Assembly (NCBI GenBank): GCA_021788365.1
Contig: JAJYKS010000003.1
Coordinates: 96,830 to 160,829, forward strand
Reading direction: 5' to 3'
DNA length: 64,000 bases
Origin: a bacterium
GTDB lineage: Bacteria > Patescibacteria > Microgenomatia > UBA1400 > UBA12108
The translations under genes were made by a program, and so were the position numbers. Below are positions 49,379 through 58,554 of the stretch, piece by piece; the stretch's first letter is position 1; the number at the start of each line of letters is the position of its first letter. Below the pieces are notes generated by a model. It saw only the letters and a list, made by a program, of their open reading frames with translations. It ran no database searches and had not been told where the DNA came from.

Positions 49379-51319
49379 ATGGCAAAAGCAAAGGAACAAC
49401 CCAAAAAACCCGCAGGGCAGAAGCCGTCTATACCGCAGCTACCACCCGGGATGAGGCCGGTCCGAATGTGGAGTTTTCGCTTTGACATGAAGAAGCTCCT
49501 CATTTGGCTCCTCGTTATCTTTTTGTTCGTTCCCGCAATATTCTCGTGGATTGGCAGTAGTACGAGTGGTATGACCGAGACGCTTACTCAGGCAATGGAA
49601 GATATTAGGGCTGGGAAGGTAAAGTCGGTTGACGTATCTGGTGACAATCTTATTCTCGACTATGGTAACAACAACCTCAAGTTTTCGACTAAGGAGACCG
49701 GCCAGTCGTTTACCCAGCTTTTAACCCAATACAAAATAGATCCTTCGAGCGTCACCTTTACCGTCCAAAATGGTTCGTTTATGGATAAATTGGGGAACGT
49801 TCTCAACATCCTTTCGTTTCTTCTTATGGCGTTCTTCTTTGTTATGATTTTTCGCCAGATGCGACAGGGACAAAATGGTGGGGGAATGTTTGGCATGGGA
49901 CGCTCAAAAGCTAAGCTGTTTGCCAAGGGTAAACAGGACGTTCGTTTTGCCGATGTGGCGGGGGTGGACGAGGCTAAGCAGGAACTGGAAGAAGTGGTTG
50001 ATTTCCTCAAGCATCCGGCAAAGTACCATAAGGTTGGCGCTCGGACCCCGAAGGGAGTACTTCTGGTGGGACCGGCTGGTGTGGGGAAAACTCTCATGGC
50101 CCGCGCGGTGGCCGGCGAGGCAGGGGTGCCGTTTTTCTCTATGGCGGGTTCGGAGTTTATGGAAATGCTGGTCGGAGTTGGAGCTTCGCGGGTTCGCGAC
50201 CTGTTCGATACAGCAAAGAAAGCTGCGCCTGCCATCATATTCATCGACGAAATTGACGCCATCGGTCGTACCCGTGGAGCTGGCGCGATGGGCGGCCACG
50301 ACGAGCGCGACCAAACCCTGAACCAAATCCTTGTGGAGATGGATGGGTTCGCGCCCAATGACAGTGTCATTGTACTTGCTGCGACGAACCGCCCGGACGT
50401 CTTGGACCAGGCACTTGTTCGGCCTGGCCGTTTTGATCGGCGCGTCACCCTCGACATGCCGGACATTGAGGGTCGCAAGAAAACCCTCGCTATCCACGCA
50501 AAAGGAAAACCATTTGCAAAAAATATCAACTGGGAGGACGTAGCCAAACGGACGGTCGGATTTACCGGGGCAGACCTGGAAAACATGCTCAATGAGGCAG
50601 CTATTCTTATTGCCCGGGAAGGTCGTGATGAGATCACGTTTGACGATATCGAGGAAGCAGCTACGAAGGTGAAGATGGGACCGTCGAAGAAGCGGATCCA
50701 GTCGGAAAACGATCGACGGATGACAGCCTACCATGAGGCAGGGCACGCGATTGCAACCCACTTCCTCTCCCACACCGATCCGGTACACCGCATTTCCATC
50801 ATTTCCCGTGGGCGCGCTTTGGGCTTTACCATGATCCCGCCGGCGGTCGACAAATATCAGAGTACACGGGTGGAGCTCCTTGAAGAAATATGTACGCTAC
50901 TCGGGGGACGGGCAGCAGAGAAGCTTATTTACAACGACCTTACGGCCGGGGCCTCCTCGGATATCGATCGCTTAACGAGACTGGCGCGGGCAATGGTTAT
51001 CGACTATGGCATGAGCCCCCTCGGACCCATCGATTTTGGACCGCAAGAGGGGATGTCCGAGTGGGGGCGCACTTACCTGGAGCAGACCGATGTGTCAGAT
51101 AGCAAACGTGCAGAAATTGACCGTGAGGTTAAGCGGATCGTCAACGCGTGTGAAAAAACGACGATGGATATTCTCACAAAGAAGCGGAAGGTGATGGATA
51201 GGGTGGTTGCGGCACTCATGGAGAAAGAGTCGTTGGAGCGCGAAGAGTTTGAGAAAATTGTCGGTGTTTCGAAAGCGGATGTTATCAAAAAGAACGAATT
51301 TGTGGTGGAATATAGCTAA
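49379..51319 (+). CDS. ftsH: ATP-dependent zinc metalloprotease FtsH
   Basis: 646 aa. Pro/Lys-rich N-terminus, helix 38-58, outer domain, helix near 140-160, then AAA+ with GPAGVGKT near 230, FIDEIDAIGR, and the SRH; the peptidase has HEAGHA near 451. The membrane-bound hexamer degrades misfolded or regulatory membrane proteins. TAGAAT ends 7 nt before the ATG. The K+ channel gene follows after 2 nt. Confidence 0.97.
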   Translation: MAKAKEQPKKPAGQKPSIPQLPPGMRPVRMWSFRFDMKKLLIWLLVIFLFVPAIFSWIGSSTSGMTETLTQAMEDIRAGKVKSVDVSGDNLILDYGNNNLKFSTKETGQSFTQLLTQYKIDPSSVTFTVQNGSFMDKLGNVLNILSFLLMAFFFVMIFRQMRQGQNGGGMFGMGRSKAKLFAKGKQDVRFADVAGVDEAKQELEEVVDFLKHPAKYHKVGARTPKGVLLVGPAGVGKTLMARAVAGEAGVPFFSMAGSEFMEMLVGVGASRVRDLFDTAKKAAPAIIFIDEIDAIGRTRGAGAMGGHDERDQTLNQILVEMDGFAPNDSVIVLAATNRPDVLDQALVRPGRFDRRVTLDMPDIEGRKKTLAIHAKGKPFAKNINWEDVAKRTVGFTGADLENMLNEAAILIAREGRDEITFDDIEEAATKVKMGPSKKRIQSENDRRMTAYHEAGHAIATHFLSHTDPVHRISIISRGRALGFTMIPPAVDKYQSTRVELLEEICTLLGGRAAEKLIYNDLTAGASSDIDRLTRLARAMVIDYGMSPLGPIDFGPQEGMSEWGRTYLEQTDVSDSKRAEIDREVKRIVNACEKTTMDILTKKRKVMDRVVAALMEKESLEREEFEKIVGVSKADVIKKNEFVVEYS

Positions 51320-51321
51320 CT

Positions 51322-51750
51322 ATGAATGGGAAAGTTAGGGCAGTTGCGACAAAACTGGTACGAAGCCACCGATTGCGGATGATCCTTTTATTACTCGTGA
51401 GTGTGTCGCTCCTACTTGGTTTTGCCGTGGTGCCCATAGAGTCGGGGGCTGCGGGATCGAAAATCAAGACATATGGCGACGGGGTATGGTTTGCGGCCTC
51501 TACCGTCACCGGAGTGGGATATGGGGATGTGTATCCCGTGACCCCATGGGGGCGAGTGGTGGGGGTGGTACTTGAGACGTTTGGGGTCGTCATGTTCGGG
51601 AGCGTAGTCGCGTTTGTGTCGGTGGAGCTCCTGCGCTACCAAGAGGATTTTTACGTGATGCGCATGCTCACCCGACTGGATCAGCTCGAGATGAAGATAG
51701 ATGAGCTTGCGAAGCGGGCGGATTTTTTGGTTGAGGAGAAGAAGAAGTAA
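51322..51750 (+). CDS. Two-helix potassium channel
   Basis: 142 aa. Helix (MILLLLVSVSLLLGFAVV), pore loop with selectivity filter TVTGVGYGDVYP, second helix (VVGVVLETFGVVMFGSVVAFVSV), and a short coiled-coil tail. It should form a K+-selective tetramer. It has no RCK domain, so gating is unknown. Probably cotranscribed with ftsH. Confidence 0.88.
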   Translation: MNGKVRAVATKLVRSHRLRMILLLLVSVSLLLGFAVVPIESGAAGSKIKTYGDGVWFAASTVTGVGYGDVYPVTPWGRVVGVVLETFGVVMFGSVVAFVSVELLRYQEDFYVMRMLTRLDQLEMKIDELAKRADFLVEEKKK

Positions 51751-51765
51751 TGGCGGTTTTGCCTC

Positions 51766-51862
51766 GCTCTCAAACGCAAAACTCGGTCTATCTCCGCCTG
51801 GTGGCGGAGCGACCTAGAACTCGGGCTACCCGCCACTGCGTTGTGTTTTGCAACTTGAGAGC
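51766..51862 (+). repeat. Structured repeat with covarying hairpin, copy 1
   Basis: Outer stem GCTCTCAA..GCAAAAC with GTTTTGC..TTGAGAGC; inner hairpin CTCCGCC-TGGT-GGCGGAG at 51792-51809. Copy 2 at 55938-56023 has CTGCGGC-TGGT-GCCGCAG in the same place. Confidence 0.85.
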
Positions 51863-51892
51863 TTCGGCAAAACCTTGCGATACAATACTCGT

Positions 51893-52834
51893 ATGAAGTT
51901 GCTCTTGGTAGATGGATCGGCACTCTTGCACCGTGCGTACCACGCTTATCCGGCACTTACCACTAAAACAGGCGAGGTGGTGGGGGCGGTGTATGGCGTC
52001 GCCAGTATGCTTATCTCGGCTATAACCGAAGAGGTTCCCACCCATGTTGTCGTCGCCTGGGACCTGCCGCAGCCGACATTCCGCCACAAACTGTTTGTGG
52101 GATACAAGGCACAGCGGCCGAAGGCTGATCAGGAGATGGTGGAGCAAATTCCAAAAGTCAAAGAAATTATTGAGGTAATGGGAGTAAAGCAACTTGCAAA
52201 AGACGGCTATGAGGCAGATGACATCATCGGAACGCTTGCCGAGCGATCGGATCATGCAAAAGACACCGAGGTGGTTATTCTGACGGGAGATCAAGATACC
52301 ATGCAGCTCGTCACGCCTCACGTGCGTGTTCTGACGCCAGCAAAAGGAGACCAGCCAGCCAAGTTTTACGATCCCGCTGCGGTCCTTGCCAAGTACGGTG
52401 TCACCCCCGAGCAGATAGTAGACTACAAGGCGCTTGTCGGGGACCAGAGCGACAACATTCCCGGTGTACCTGGTATTGGTCCAAAGACAGCGGCAAAATT
52501 ACTCAACACTTATGGAAGTTTGGAGAATATTTATAAAAGTGTTGATCAGATTCAAGATTCACGATTCAAGATTCAAGAATTAGATTCCAAAATAAAGGAA
52601 AAATTGATTGCAGGGAAGGATAGTGCGCTACTTTCACAAGAATTGTCTCGCATTGTTGTCGATGTACCGATAGGCGTGACCGCGGAGCAAATGGAGTATA
52701 GAGGTCTACACGGCGTGACATTGAAGGCTAAGCTAGAGGAGCTCGGGTTCAAGAGTTTGATCAGGCGTATCTATCCTGAGGAAGTTGAAGCTAAGAAGAA
52801 AAAAATTAACGAAAACCAGATGTCTTTGATATGA
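51893..52834 (+). CDS. Stand-alone 5'-3' exonuclease (Pol I N-terminal type)
   Basis: 313 aa. VDGSALLHRAYHA, GYKAQRP, YEADDIIGTLA, ILTGDQDTMQLV and the helix-hairpin-helix SDNIPGVPGIGPKTAAKLL are in order; no polymerase domain follows. It should remove RNA primers and flaps. Residues about 219-236 (QIQDSRFKIQELDSKIKE) come from a GATTCAAGATTCACGATTC repeat and sit between two conserved helices. TACAAT ends 6 nt before this ATG. Confidence 0.9.
   Translation: MKLLLVDGSALLHRAYHAYPALTTKTGEVVGAVYGVASMLISAITEEVPTHVVVAWDLPQPTFRHKLFVGYKAQRPKADQEMVEQIPKVKEIIEVMGVKQLAKDGYEADDIIGTLAERSDHAKDTEVVILTGDQDTMQLVTPHVRVLTPAKGDQPAKFYDPAAVLAKYGVTPEQIVDYKALVGDQSDNIPGVPGIGPKTAAKLLNTYGSLENIYKSVDQIQDSRFKIQELDSKIKEKLIAGKDSALLSQELSRIVVDVPIGVTAEQMEYRGLHGVTLKAKLEELGFKSLIRRIYPEEVEAKKKKINENQMSLI
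52550..52585 (+). repeat. GATTCAAGATTCACGATTCAAG repeat inside the exonuclease
   Basis: Four to five GATTCA(A/C)(G) units in frame, encoding QDSRFKIQE. Confidence 0.85.
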
Positions 52835-53946
52835 AAATAGCTTTAGTGCATGATTATCTGAAGGAGTCGGGTGGGGCAGAGCGCGTGCTCTCCACCCTTT
52901 CAGATATGTACCCCGCTGCGCCTATTTATACGGCATTTGTGGACCGGCATGGTACGGCAGTCATGATGTTCCAGAACAGAAAAATAGTCGAGTCTCCGTG
53001 GGCGTGGTTTCTGAAAATTGGCCGCTTTTACAGCTACTTTCGCTTTCTCCTGCCGTGGGTGTGGGGGAGCCTCGACCTCTCTAGTTATGATGTTGTTGTC
53101 ACGAGCTGCTCTGGTTATATTGCCCGAGGTTTTCGGGTAGGCAAACACACAAAAGTGATCGCGTATTGTCACACACCTCCGCGATGGCTCTACGGATACA
53201 CGGCTGCCTCTGGCAATCCAGGATTTTGGGGGAGGCTCTACCTTACCGTGTTTGGGCCGTATGTTCGCTACTTCGACTACATAAGTGCAAAGCGGGTAAA
53301 CGTATGGGTAGCAAATAGCCACGAAGTGGCGGCGAGAATAAAGAAATTCTATAGAAAAGAGGCGACGGTGGTATACCCGCCTGTCGAGGTACAAGATTCT
53401 AGGAGAGAGAAGGGAGATTCTACAAATCCATACTACCTGGTAGTGTCTCGACTCGTGGGTGCAAAGGGACTCTTTGAGACGGCGCGTGCAGCAGGGGCAA
53501 TGAAACGAAGATTGGTTGTAGTGGGTGAAGTAGTAGTGCCAAATGTGGCGGATAGGATACAACGTGTGGGTGGGATGTATGTAGAACTACGTGGGCGCGT
53601 ATCAGACGCGGAACTTTCCGATCTTTACGCCGGCGCGACGGCATATCTGGCTCTTGCCGAGGACGAAGATTTTGGGATGACAGTTGTCGAGGCGATGGCA
53701 CATGGAGTGCCGGTACTCGCGAGGTATAGTGGGGGGTATAAGGAAACGGTGAGAGATCAATTTAAAAATCAAAAATCAAAAATCAAAACTGGAGTGTTTA
53801 TTAAAGATATAGACGTGAAGAGTATAGAAGAGGGGATGAAAAAAATAGAAAACATAAAATGGGATCGTGAGGGGATCAAAAAATGGGCAGAGCAGTTTAG
53901 CAGGCCACAATTTGAGCGGGGAATGAGAAAAATAATATCACTATGA
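52831..53946 (+). CDS. Family 4-type glycosyltransferase
   Basis: 371 aa. HDYLKESGGAERVLSTL is the acceptor-side N-domain, YCHTPPRWLYGY and VAANSHEVAARIKKFY follow, and ALAEDEDFGMTVVEAMAHGVPVLARYSGGYKETV is the E-x7-E nucleotide-sugar site. It makes a cell-surface glycan. Two stretches, VQDSRREKGDS and FKNQKSKIK, are coded by GATTCTAGG and AAAATCAAAAATC repeats. The gene overlaps the exonuclease by 4 nt. Confidence 0.88.
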   Translation: MKIALVHDYLKESGGAERVLSTLSDMYPAAPIYTAFVDRHGTAVMMFQNRKIVESPWAWFLKIGRFYSYFRFLLPWVWGSLDLSSYDVVVTSCSGYIARGFRVGKHTKVIAYCHTPPRWLYGYTAASGNPGFWGRLYLTVFGPYVRYFDYISAKRVNVWVANSHEVAARIKKFYRKEATVVYPPVEVQDSRREKGDSTNPYYLVVSRLVGAKGLFETARAAGAMKRRLVVVGEVVVPNVADRIQRVGGMYVELRGRVSDAELSDLYAGATAYLALAEDEDFGMTVVEAMAHGVPVLARYSGGYKETVRDQFKNQKSKIKTGVFIKDIDVKSIEEGMKKIENIKWDREGIKKWAEQFSRPQFERGMRKIISL

Positions 53947-54344
53947 CAACATTGTTTTCTAACGTGTTGCAGTTTTACGGGACGGTAGCCGTACCGCTCC
54001 TCTACGGCGTGGGACTGTGGCTCATCTCATATGGCGGGACGCTCGACGTTGGGCAGAACTGGCAGATGGTGGGTGTGGCGATGACTATCCTGGGTCTTGC
54101 TTTGTGGGTGACGAGCTACGCGCACCTAGGGCGCCATTTTGGCGTATTACCTAGAGTTCAAACGCGAACGAAACGGGGAATTTATAGCGTGATTAGTCAT
54201 CCTATGTACAAGGGAATTTTTATGACGTACTTTGGCTTGTCCCTTGCGAACCGGTCGGAGATGGGTGTTGTCTATACGGCGATCGTTCTTTTTCCGCTCC
54301 TCTACCTACGTGCGCGGGCGGAAGACCAGCTCCTGAGAGGATAG
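53943..54344 (+). CDS. Isoprenylcysteine methyltransferase-like membrane protein
   Basis: 133 aa, three to four helices. RGIYSVISHPMYKGIFMTYFGLSL carries the ICMT/PEMT-type RHPxY methyl-donor motif (SHPMY). Acceptor unknown. It overlaps the glycosyltransferase by 4 nt. Confidence 0.78.
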   Translation: MTTLFSNVLQFYGTVAVPLLYGVGLWLISYGGTLDVGQNWQMVGVAMTILGLALWVTSYAHLGRHFGVLPRVQTRTKRGIYSVISHPMYKGIFMTYFGLSLANRSEMGVVYTAIVLFPLLYLRARAEDQLLRG

Positions 54345-54347
54345 CCC

Positions 54348-55175
54348 ATGCCAGAACTTCCCGAAGTTGAGACAATACGAAAACAGATGGAGGTGGAGCT
54401 ACCAGGGTCGATTATCGCGAATGTAGACGTGCGGGATAGACATTGTTTTGTGGGGGATGAGAACACGCTTGTAGGGGAGACGATAACAAAGATCGGGCGG
54501 GTGGGAAAATATTTATTTGTCTCATTTGCGAGTGGGAGGGGACTTGCCATACACCTCAAGATGACGGGAAGATTAGTAACACCGATTTATGATTCACGAT
54601 TTATGATTCATGAAAAAATCGATTATGAAACGGCAGAACACACGCGGGTGGTAATCATGCTCGCGGATGGAAGAAAAATATATTATTGGGATACGCGAAT
54701 GTTTGGCTACATACAGGTCTGTGACAATTTTCAAGCTACAATTTCCAATTTACAAATGAAACTGGGAAAAGAGCCGTGGAAGATAACTGAAATTGAGTTT
54801 TTGCGTAATCTACAAAAGACGAATAGAGCCATAAAAAATGTACTACTCGATCAAACTATTTTAGCAGGTGTGGGTAACATATACGCCAACGACGCCCTAT
54901 GGGTGGCGGGGATTCTGCCGCAGCGCTTGGCCAGTAGTATTTCGCTTACCGAGGTGAGGAAGCTCTTGACTGCATTACACACAACGATGGAACGTAGCCT
55001 CGTGCTTGGTGGGGCTAGCGATAATACATACCGAGATTTTTACGGCAACAGAGGCGGTTATCAGAACGAGTTTTTGGTGTACGGGGGTGGGATGTGTAAG
55101 CGATGTAACGGACAACTTACGTATGGAAAGATCGGCGGGCGGGGGAGTTGGTGGTGCGAGAGGTGTCAGGCGTGA
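54348..55175 (+). CDS. mutM: Formamidopyrimidine-DNA glycosylase
   Basis: 275 aa. PELPEVETIRKQ (Pro2 nucleophile, Glu3), LAIHLKMTGRL, GVGNIYANDALWVAGI (helix-two-turn-helix), and CKRCNGQL...WWCERCQ (zinc finger). It removes 8-oxoguanine. YDSRFMIHEK (residues 76-86) and FQATISNLQ are encoded by repeat DNA (GATTCACGATTTATGATTC at 54583; TTTCAAGCTACAATTTCC). Both sit in loops. It begins 3 nt after the ICMT-like gene. Confidence 0.93.
   Translation: MPELPEVETIRKQMEVELPGSIIANVDVRDRHCFVGDENTLVGETITKIGRVGKYLFVSFASGRGLAIHLKMTGRLVTPIYDSRFMIHEKIDYETAEHTRVVIMLADGRKIYYWDTRMFGYIQVCDNFQATISNLQMKLGKEPWKITEIEFLRNLQKTNRAIKNVLLDQTILAGVGNIYANDALWVAGILPQRLASSISLTEVRKLLTALHTTMERSLVLGGASDNTYRDFYGNRGGYQNEFLVYGGGMCKRCNGQLTYGKIGGRGSWWCERCQA
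54583..54610 (+). repeat. GATTCACGATTTATGATTC repeat inside mutM
   Basis: In-frame copy of the GATTCAC family, encoding DSRFMIHE. Confidence 0.8.
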
Positions 55176-55375
55176 CCTGAGCTCCCCATAATTCTCAGGA
55201 GGAACGCTTCCGATAGGGCTGCGGTATTGTCGGTTTTCACGGCGGTTAATTTTGCACTTGCCGCGTCCGTAGCCGAAATCTGCCCTGTCTGTTCGAGCGC
55301 CTGGATGAGGTCTAAAAATTCGGCTACGTCGTCCCCACCTTCTCCGGCGATAAATTGTTCGATGTGATTATCCAT
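55166..55375 (-). CDS. Small hypothetical protein
   Basis: 69 aa from the ATG at 55375 (MDNHIEQFIAGEGGDDVAEF). Acidic, helical, with no signal peptide. It converges on mutM with a 10-nt overlap. A longer start at 55489 would overlap the next gene. Confidence 0.5.
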   Translation of the reverse strand: MDNHIEQFIAGEGGDDVAEFLDLIQALEQTGQISATDAASAKLTAVKTDNTAALSEAFLLRIMGSSGHA

Positions 55376-55391
55376 TGGCGTGAAGAATACT

Positions 55392-55895
55392 TCAGCCAGC
55401 CGTTCTTGGCAAGCGGTGGGCCCGGTAGCGAATTTTTTTGTATGCGTAGCGGGGGAGGCCGAGCAGGAGGATGTCGAGGAGGCGCCCAAGCCGGCGGCCC
55501 CAGCGAGCCCAGAAACCGGGGAAATAGGTGAGGTTTAGGAGAATGAGGGCGACAATGAGGATGGCGTCGTAGTTGTGGCGGTCGCGATAGGAGCCTCCGA
55601 AGAGGAACCAGATGGCGTACTCATCATAGACTAAAGCCAGGGCAACACCGAGTGGCACGGCGAGGCGCAGCCTAGCACGATGGCCCCATGGGTAGATAAG
55701 AAGGATAAAGGCAAAAGCAGAGAGCGCAATGACACCCCAGGAGAAGTGGTGAATGTGAGAGCCGTCGATTGTAATGAATGTTGTGGGGAAAAAGTAGATA
55801 AAGGTGCGTGAAATAAGAATCCAGGCAAGAAAACTTATGAAAACTAGGAAGGGAATGGTGTGGTCAGGAGGTGGGCGTAAACGTTTTAGGAACAT
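55392..55895 (-). CDS. Membrane protein, four to five helices
   Basis: 167 aa. Helices near 14-36, 50-68, 75-92 and 108-123. The HIHHFSWGV segment and DEYAIWFLFGGSYRDR loop recall a small integral-membrane family of unknown role that has conserved His. Basic C-terminus. Not assigned. Confidence 0.65.
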   Translation of the reverse strand: MFLKRLRPPPDHTIPFLVFISFLAWILISRTFIYFFPTTFITIDGSHIHHFSWGVIALSAFAFILLIYPWGHRARLRLAVPLGVALALVYDEYAIWFLFGGSYRDRHNYDAILIVALILLNLTYFPGFWARWGRRLGRLLDILLLGLPRYAYKKIRYRAHRLPRTAG

Positions 55896-55937
55896 AGTTC
55901 AATTATAGCTGAATGAATCGTAGGAGTTTGTATTCCC

Positions 55938-56023
55938 CAAACGCAAAAGACGGTCTATCTGCGGCTGGTGCCGCAGCGACCTAAAACTCGGTCTCCCCGA
56001 CCTGCGCTCTCATTTGCAACTTG
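55938..56023 (+). repeat. Structured repeat with covarying hairpin, copy 2
   Basis: CAAACGCAAAA...TTTGCAACTTG outer arms; CTGCGGC-TGGT-GCCGCAG inner hairpin; CGGTCTAT and AGCGACCTA flanks shared with copy 1. It lies between the membrane protein and recF. Confidence 0.85.
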
Positions 56024-56082
56024 TGAAATACGTCCTCCTACTTTTTGAGCGATTATTTCCTCTCAAGGGTATAATGAATGGG

Positions 56083-57207
56083 ATGCGGATTGCGCGGATA
56101 GAACTCTCAAACTTTCGGAGCTACAGTAAGCAAACATTTCATTTTGGGGCCACCACGATTGTCGTGGCGGCAAATGGGCGAGGGAAGACAAACCTACTCG
56201 AAGCTATTTACCTCCTTTCTACCGGAGAGAGTTTGCGGGCCGGACTCACCGAGGAAATGATTGCGTGGGGGTCGGATATATCCCAAGTGATGGGGATCGT
56301 GTTCAGCACGTCGGCGAACCAGCTAGTCAGCGAACCAGCACGCCAGCGCGCCAGTAGATCAGAAATTTCAGACGATGGGGAGTATACGAGTTTGGGAGTC
56401 ATTCTTACACGAGGTGTGTATTTGGGAAAACGAGTACAAAAAAGGCGATATTTGGTGGATGGGGTGTCCCGCACGCGGGCAACATTTGCGGGGCGGCTAC
56501 CAGCCGTCATGTTCCGCCCAGAAGATATGCGGCTCGTGGAGGGCAATCCATCTCGCCGACGCCAGTATATGGACGAAGTATTGTCCGTGGCCCACCCCGA
56601 CTACGCGCGGGCGCGTACGACGTATGAAGCGTCGCTCCGGCGGCGTAATCGGGTGCTGGACGCCATACGTGAGGGGGAGGCGACGCGTGCCCAGCTTTCG
56701 TTTTGGGACCTGTCGCTTGTCAAGAATGGCAATGTCATCACCGATTATCGCCGAGCATACCTCGAATATCTTTCTGGTATCTCAACGACATTTGGACAGT
56801 ATCAACTGCACTATGATGCTTCTACCATCTCGCCCTCACGCCTCGCAGAGCACGCGGATGCGGAGGTTGCCGTGGGACACACCCTAGTGGGGCCACATAA
56901 AGATGATTTCATCATCGAACAAGTGAACGAAAGTAAAAGTGAAAAAGCGAAAAATCTCATGATCTACGGTTCGCGCGGCGAGCAGCGACTGGGGGTACTA
57001 TTCCTCAAACTTGGAGCGCTCAAGTACATGGAGGAGAAGGTAAAAGTGGCGCCGATATTGCTCCTCGATGATATTTTTTCAGAGCTTGACGAGGAGCATA
57101 GAGCAGCGGTTGTGAAGATGACCGAGGGGAGGCAGACAATACTCACGACGGCAGAGGAAGAAGTAATTGCGTTATTTGGGCGGAGCGTACAGGTTGAGAG
57201 GTTATAG
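56083..57207 (+). CDS. recF: DNA replication and repair protein RecF
   Basis: 374 aa. RIARIELSNFRSYSKQTFHF, Walker A VAANGRGKTNLLEAIYLLSTG, GSRGEQRLGVLFLKLGALKYM (signature) and APILLLDDIFSELDEEHR (Walker B) identify RecF. TATAAT at 56070-56075 ends 7 nt before the ATG at 56083, which also gives the canonical M-R-I-A start. The insert ANQLVSEPARQRASRSEIS is coded by CAGC-type short repeats (56310-56365). Confidence 0.93.
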   Translation: MRIARIELSNFRSYSKQTFHFGATTIVVAANGRGKTNLLEAIYLLSTGESLRAGLTEEMIAWGSDISQVMGIVFSTSANQLVSEPARQRASRSEISDDGEYTSLGVILTRGVYLGKRVQKRRYLVDGVSRTRATFAGRLPAVMFRPEDMRLVEGNPSRRRQYMDEVLSVAHPDYARARTTYEASLRRRNRVLDAIREGEATRAQLSFWDLSLVKNGNVITDYRRAYLEYLSGISTTFGQYQLHYDASTISPSRLAEHADAEVAVGHTLVGPHKDDFIIEQVNESKSEKAKNLMIYGSRGEQRLGVLFLKLGALKYMEEKVKVAPILLLDDIFSELDEEHRAAVVKMTEGRQTILTTAEEEVIALFGRSVQVERL

Positions 57208-57573
57208 ACCCATCTTCTCTTTAATTACGTCGAGCAGATAGCCGGATAGTTCTTTTGCAAAGTGGGTGTTTGAGCCATTCCCAAAATCGACAAATGCGGT
57301 GCGATCTCCATCCCACAGCTTCTTGGCTGTGTCAAAAAAATCACGAAGATTTTGAGTTTCGTCTTTATCACCTAGATGATCAAATAAATTCATTTTGCGC
57401 CTGACCTGATCGTTACGGCTTTGAGCAACTGATATTTTTGTTTGTAGCTCTTGAAGGTCGTCTAACGGCATCATCCGCCCCAATGTTTGTGCGAGGTGTT
57501 TGATATATGCGAGTTTATTATCGGAGACCTCCGAACCCTCGATCACATTTTTCCCAAAAAGTCCAAATCCCAT
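57202..57573 (-). CDS. Hypothetical protein
   Basis: 123 aa, MGFGLFGKNVIEGSEVSDNK start, mostly helical (about 20-110). No membrane part. It converges on recF with a 6-nt overlap. Not recognised. Confidence 0.6.
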   Translation of the reverse strand: MGFGLFGKNVIEGSEVSDNKLAYIKHLAQTLGRMMPLDDLQELQTKISVAQSRNDQVRRKMNLFDHLGDKDETQNLRDFFDTAKKLWDGDRTAFVDFGNGSNTHFAKELSGYLLDVIKEKMGL

Positions 57574-57613
57574 ATGATGTTAATATTCTACTCATCACGT
57601 TAAAATAACAAGT

Positions 57614-58423
57614 ATGGACAAATACACACGACAGATCGTAACGCCTGAAGCAGGCTCACATAAGGGGGATAATGGGCGGGTCTTGGTCATCGGCGGTAGC
57701 AAACTATTCCACGCTGCCTCGTTTTGGGCGGCTGGTGCGGCTTCGAAAATAGTCGATATCGTCCATTTTTCATCTCCCGCTCTGGAAAACAACGGTCTCA
57801 TGCGGGTGCGAGCAAAACAGAAATTCTGGGACGGTATTGTCACCTCATGGGAAGACGTGGAACGCTATATACAAGAAGACGATTGTATCCTGATAGGACC
57901 GGGTATGGTGCGGGGAGGAGAGACAGCAAAACTTGTGGACAGGCTTATTGGCAAATATCCAGAGAAACGATGGGTGGTAGATGGTGGGGCACTGCAAGAA
58001 GTGAATGTGAAACTCCTGAACAAGAACATGATTGTGACACCGAACGTGAGAGAACTATCCCTTTTATGCGAAAAGACTCAGCATATGGGTTCCTTGGAGG
58101 AGCTTTCGCGGCATCTAGGCGGAGTCACCATCCTCGCGAAGGGGGCTGCCGACCTAGTTACCGACGGAGTCAGCACCACGTCAATCCCAGGCGGGAATCC
58201 TGGCATGACCAAGGGGGGGACGGGGGATGTCTTGGCTGGTATTGTCGCCGGGCTCTACGCAAAATCGCCCGCAGTCGTTGCGGCAGTTACCGCTTCCCGG
58301 GCAAATAAATTGGCGGGTGAAACGCTCGCCAAACGGGTGGGAGTCTTCTTTGGCGCCTCTGATCTTTTGGCGGAAATTCCGCGGGCATTGTCTACAGTTG
58401 CCTTGGGGATGTCGGTGTGGTAG
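57614..58423 (+). CDS. nnrD: ADP/ATP-dependent NAD(P)H-hydrate dehydratase
   Basis: 269 aa. GDNGRVLVIGGSKLFHAASFWAAGAA, IGPGMVR, TPNVREL and GNPGMTKGGTGDVLAGIVAG (ribokinase-like anion hole) match the YjeF C-terminal/NnrD repair enzyme, which restores NAD(P)H from its hydrate. No YjeF N-terminal epimerase is fused. TAAAAT ends 7 nt before the ATG. Confidence 0.9.
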   Translation: MDKYTRQIVTPEAGSHKGDNGRVLVIGGSKLFHAASFWAAGAASKIVDIVHFSSPALENNGLMRVRAKQKFWDGIVTSWEDVERYIQEDDCILIGPGMVRGGETAKLVDRLIGKYPEKRWVVDGGALQEVNVKLLNKNMIVTPNVRELSLLCEKTQHMGSLEELSRHLGGVTILAKGAADLVTDGVSTTSIPGGNPGMTKGGTGDVLAGIVAGLYAKSPAVVAAVTASRANKLAGETLAKRVGVFFGASDLLAEIPRALSTVALGMSVW

Positions 58424-58554
58424 AACGAAAGGGTGAGGCAGCGGCTCTATGTAGGTTATAGTTTTCTCGTGTGTAGGCGGTGTGTATTGGCAAAAACCTC
58501 GAGTGGTCGTAGGATTTGCAGAGATTATAGGAGTGTCCTATAATGGGAGTCGAT

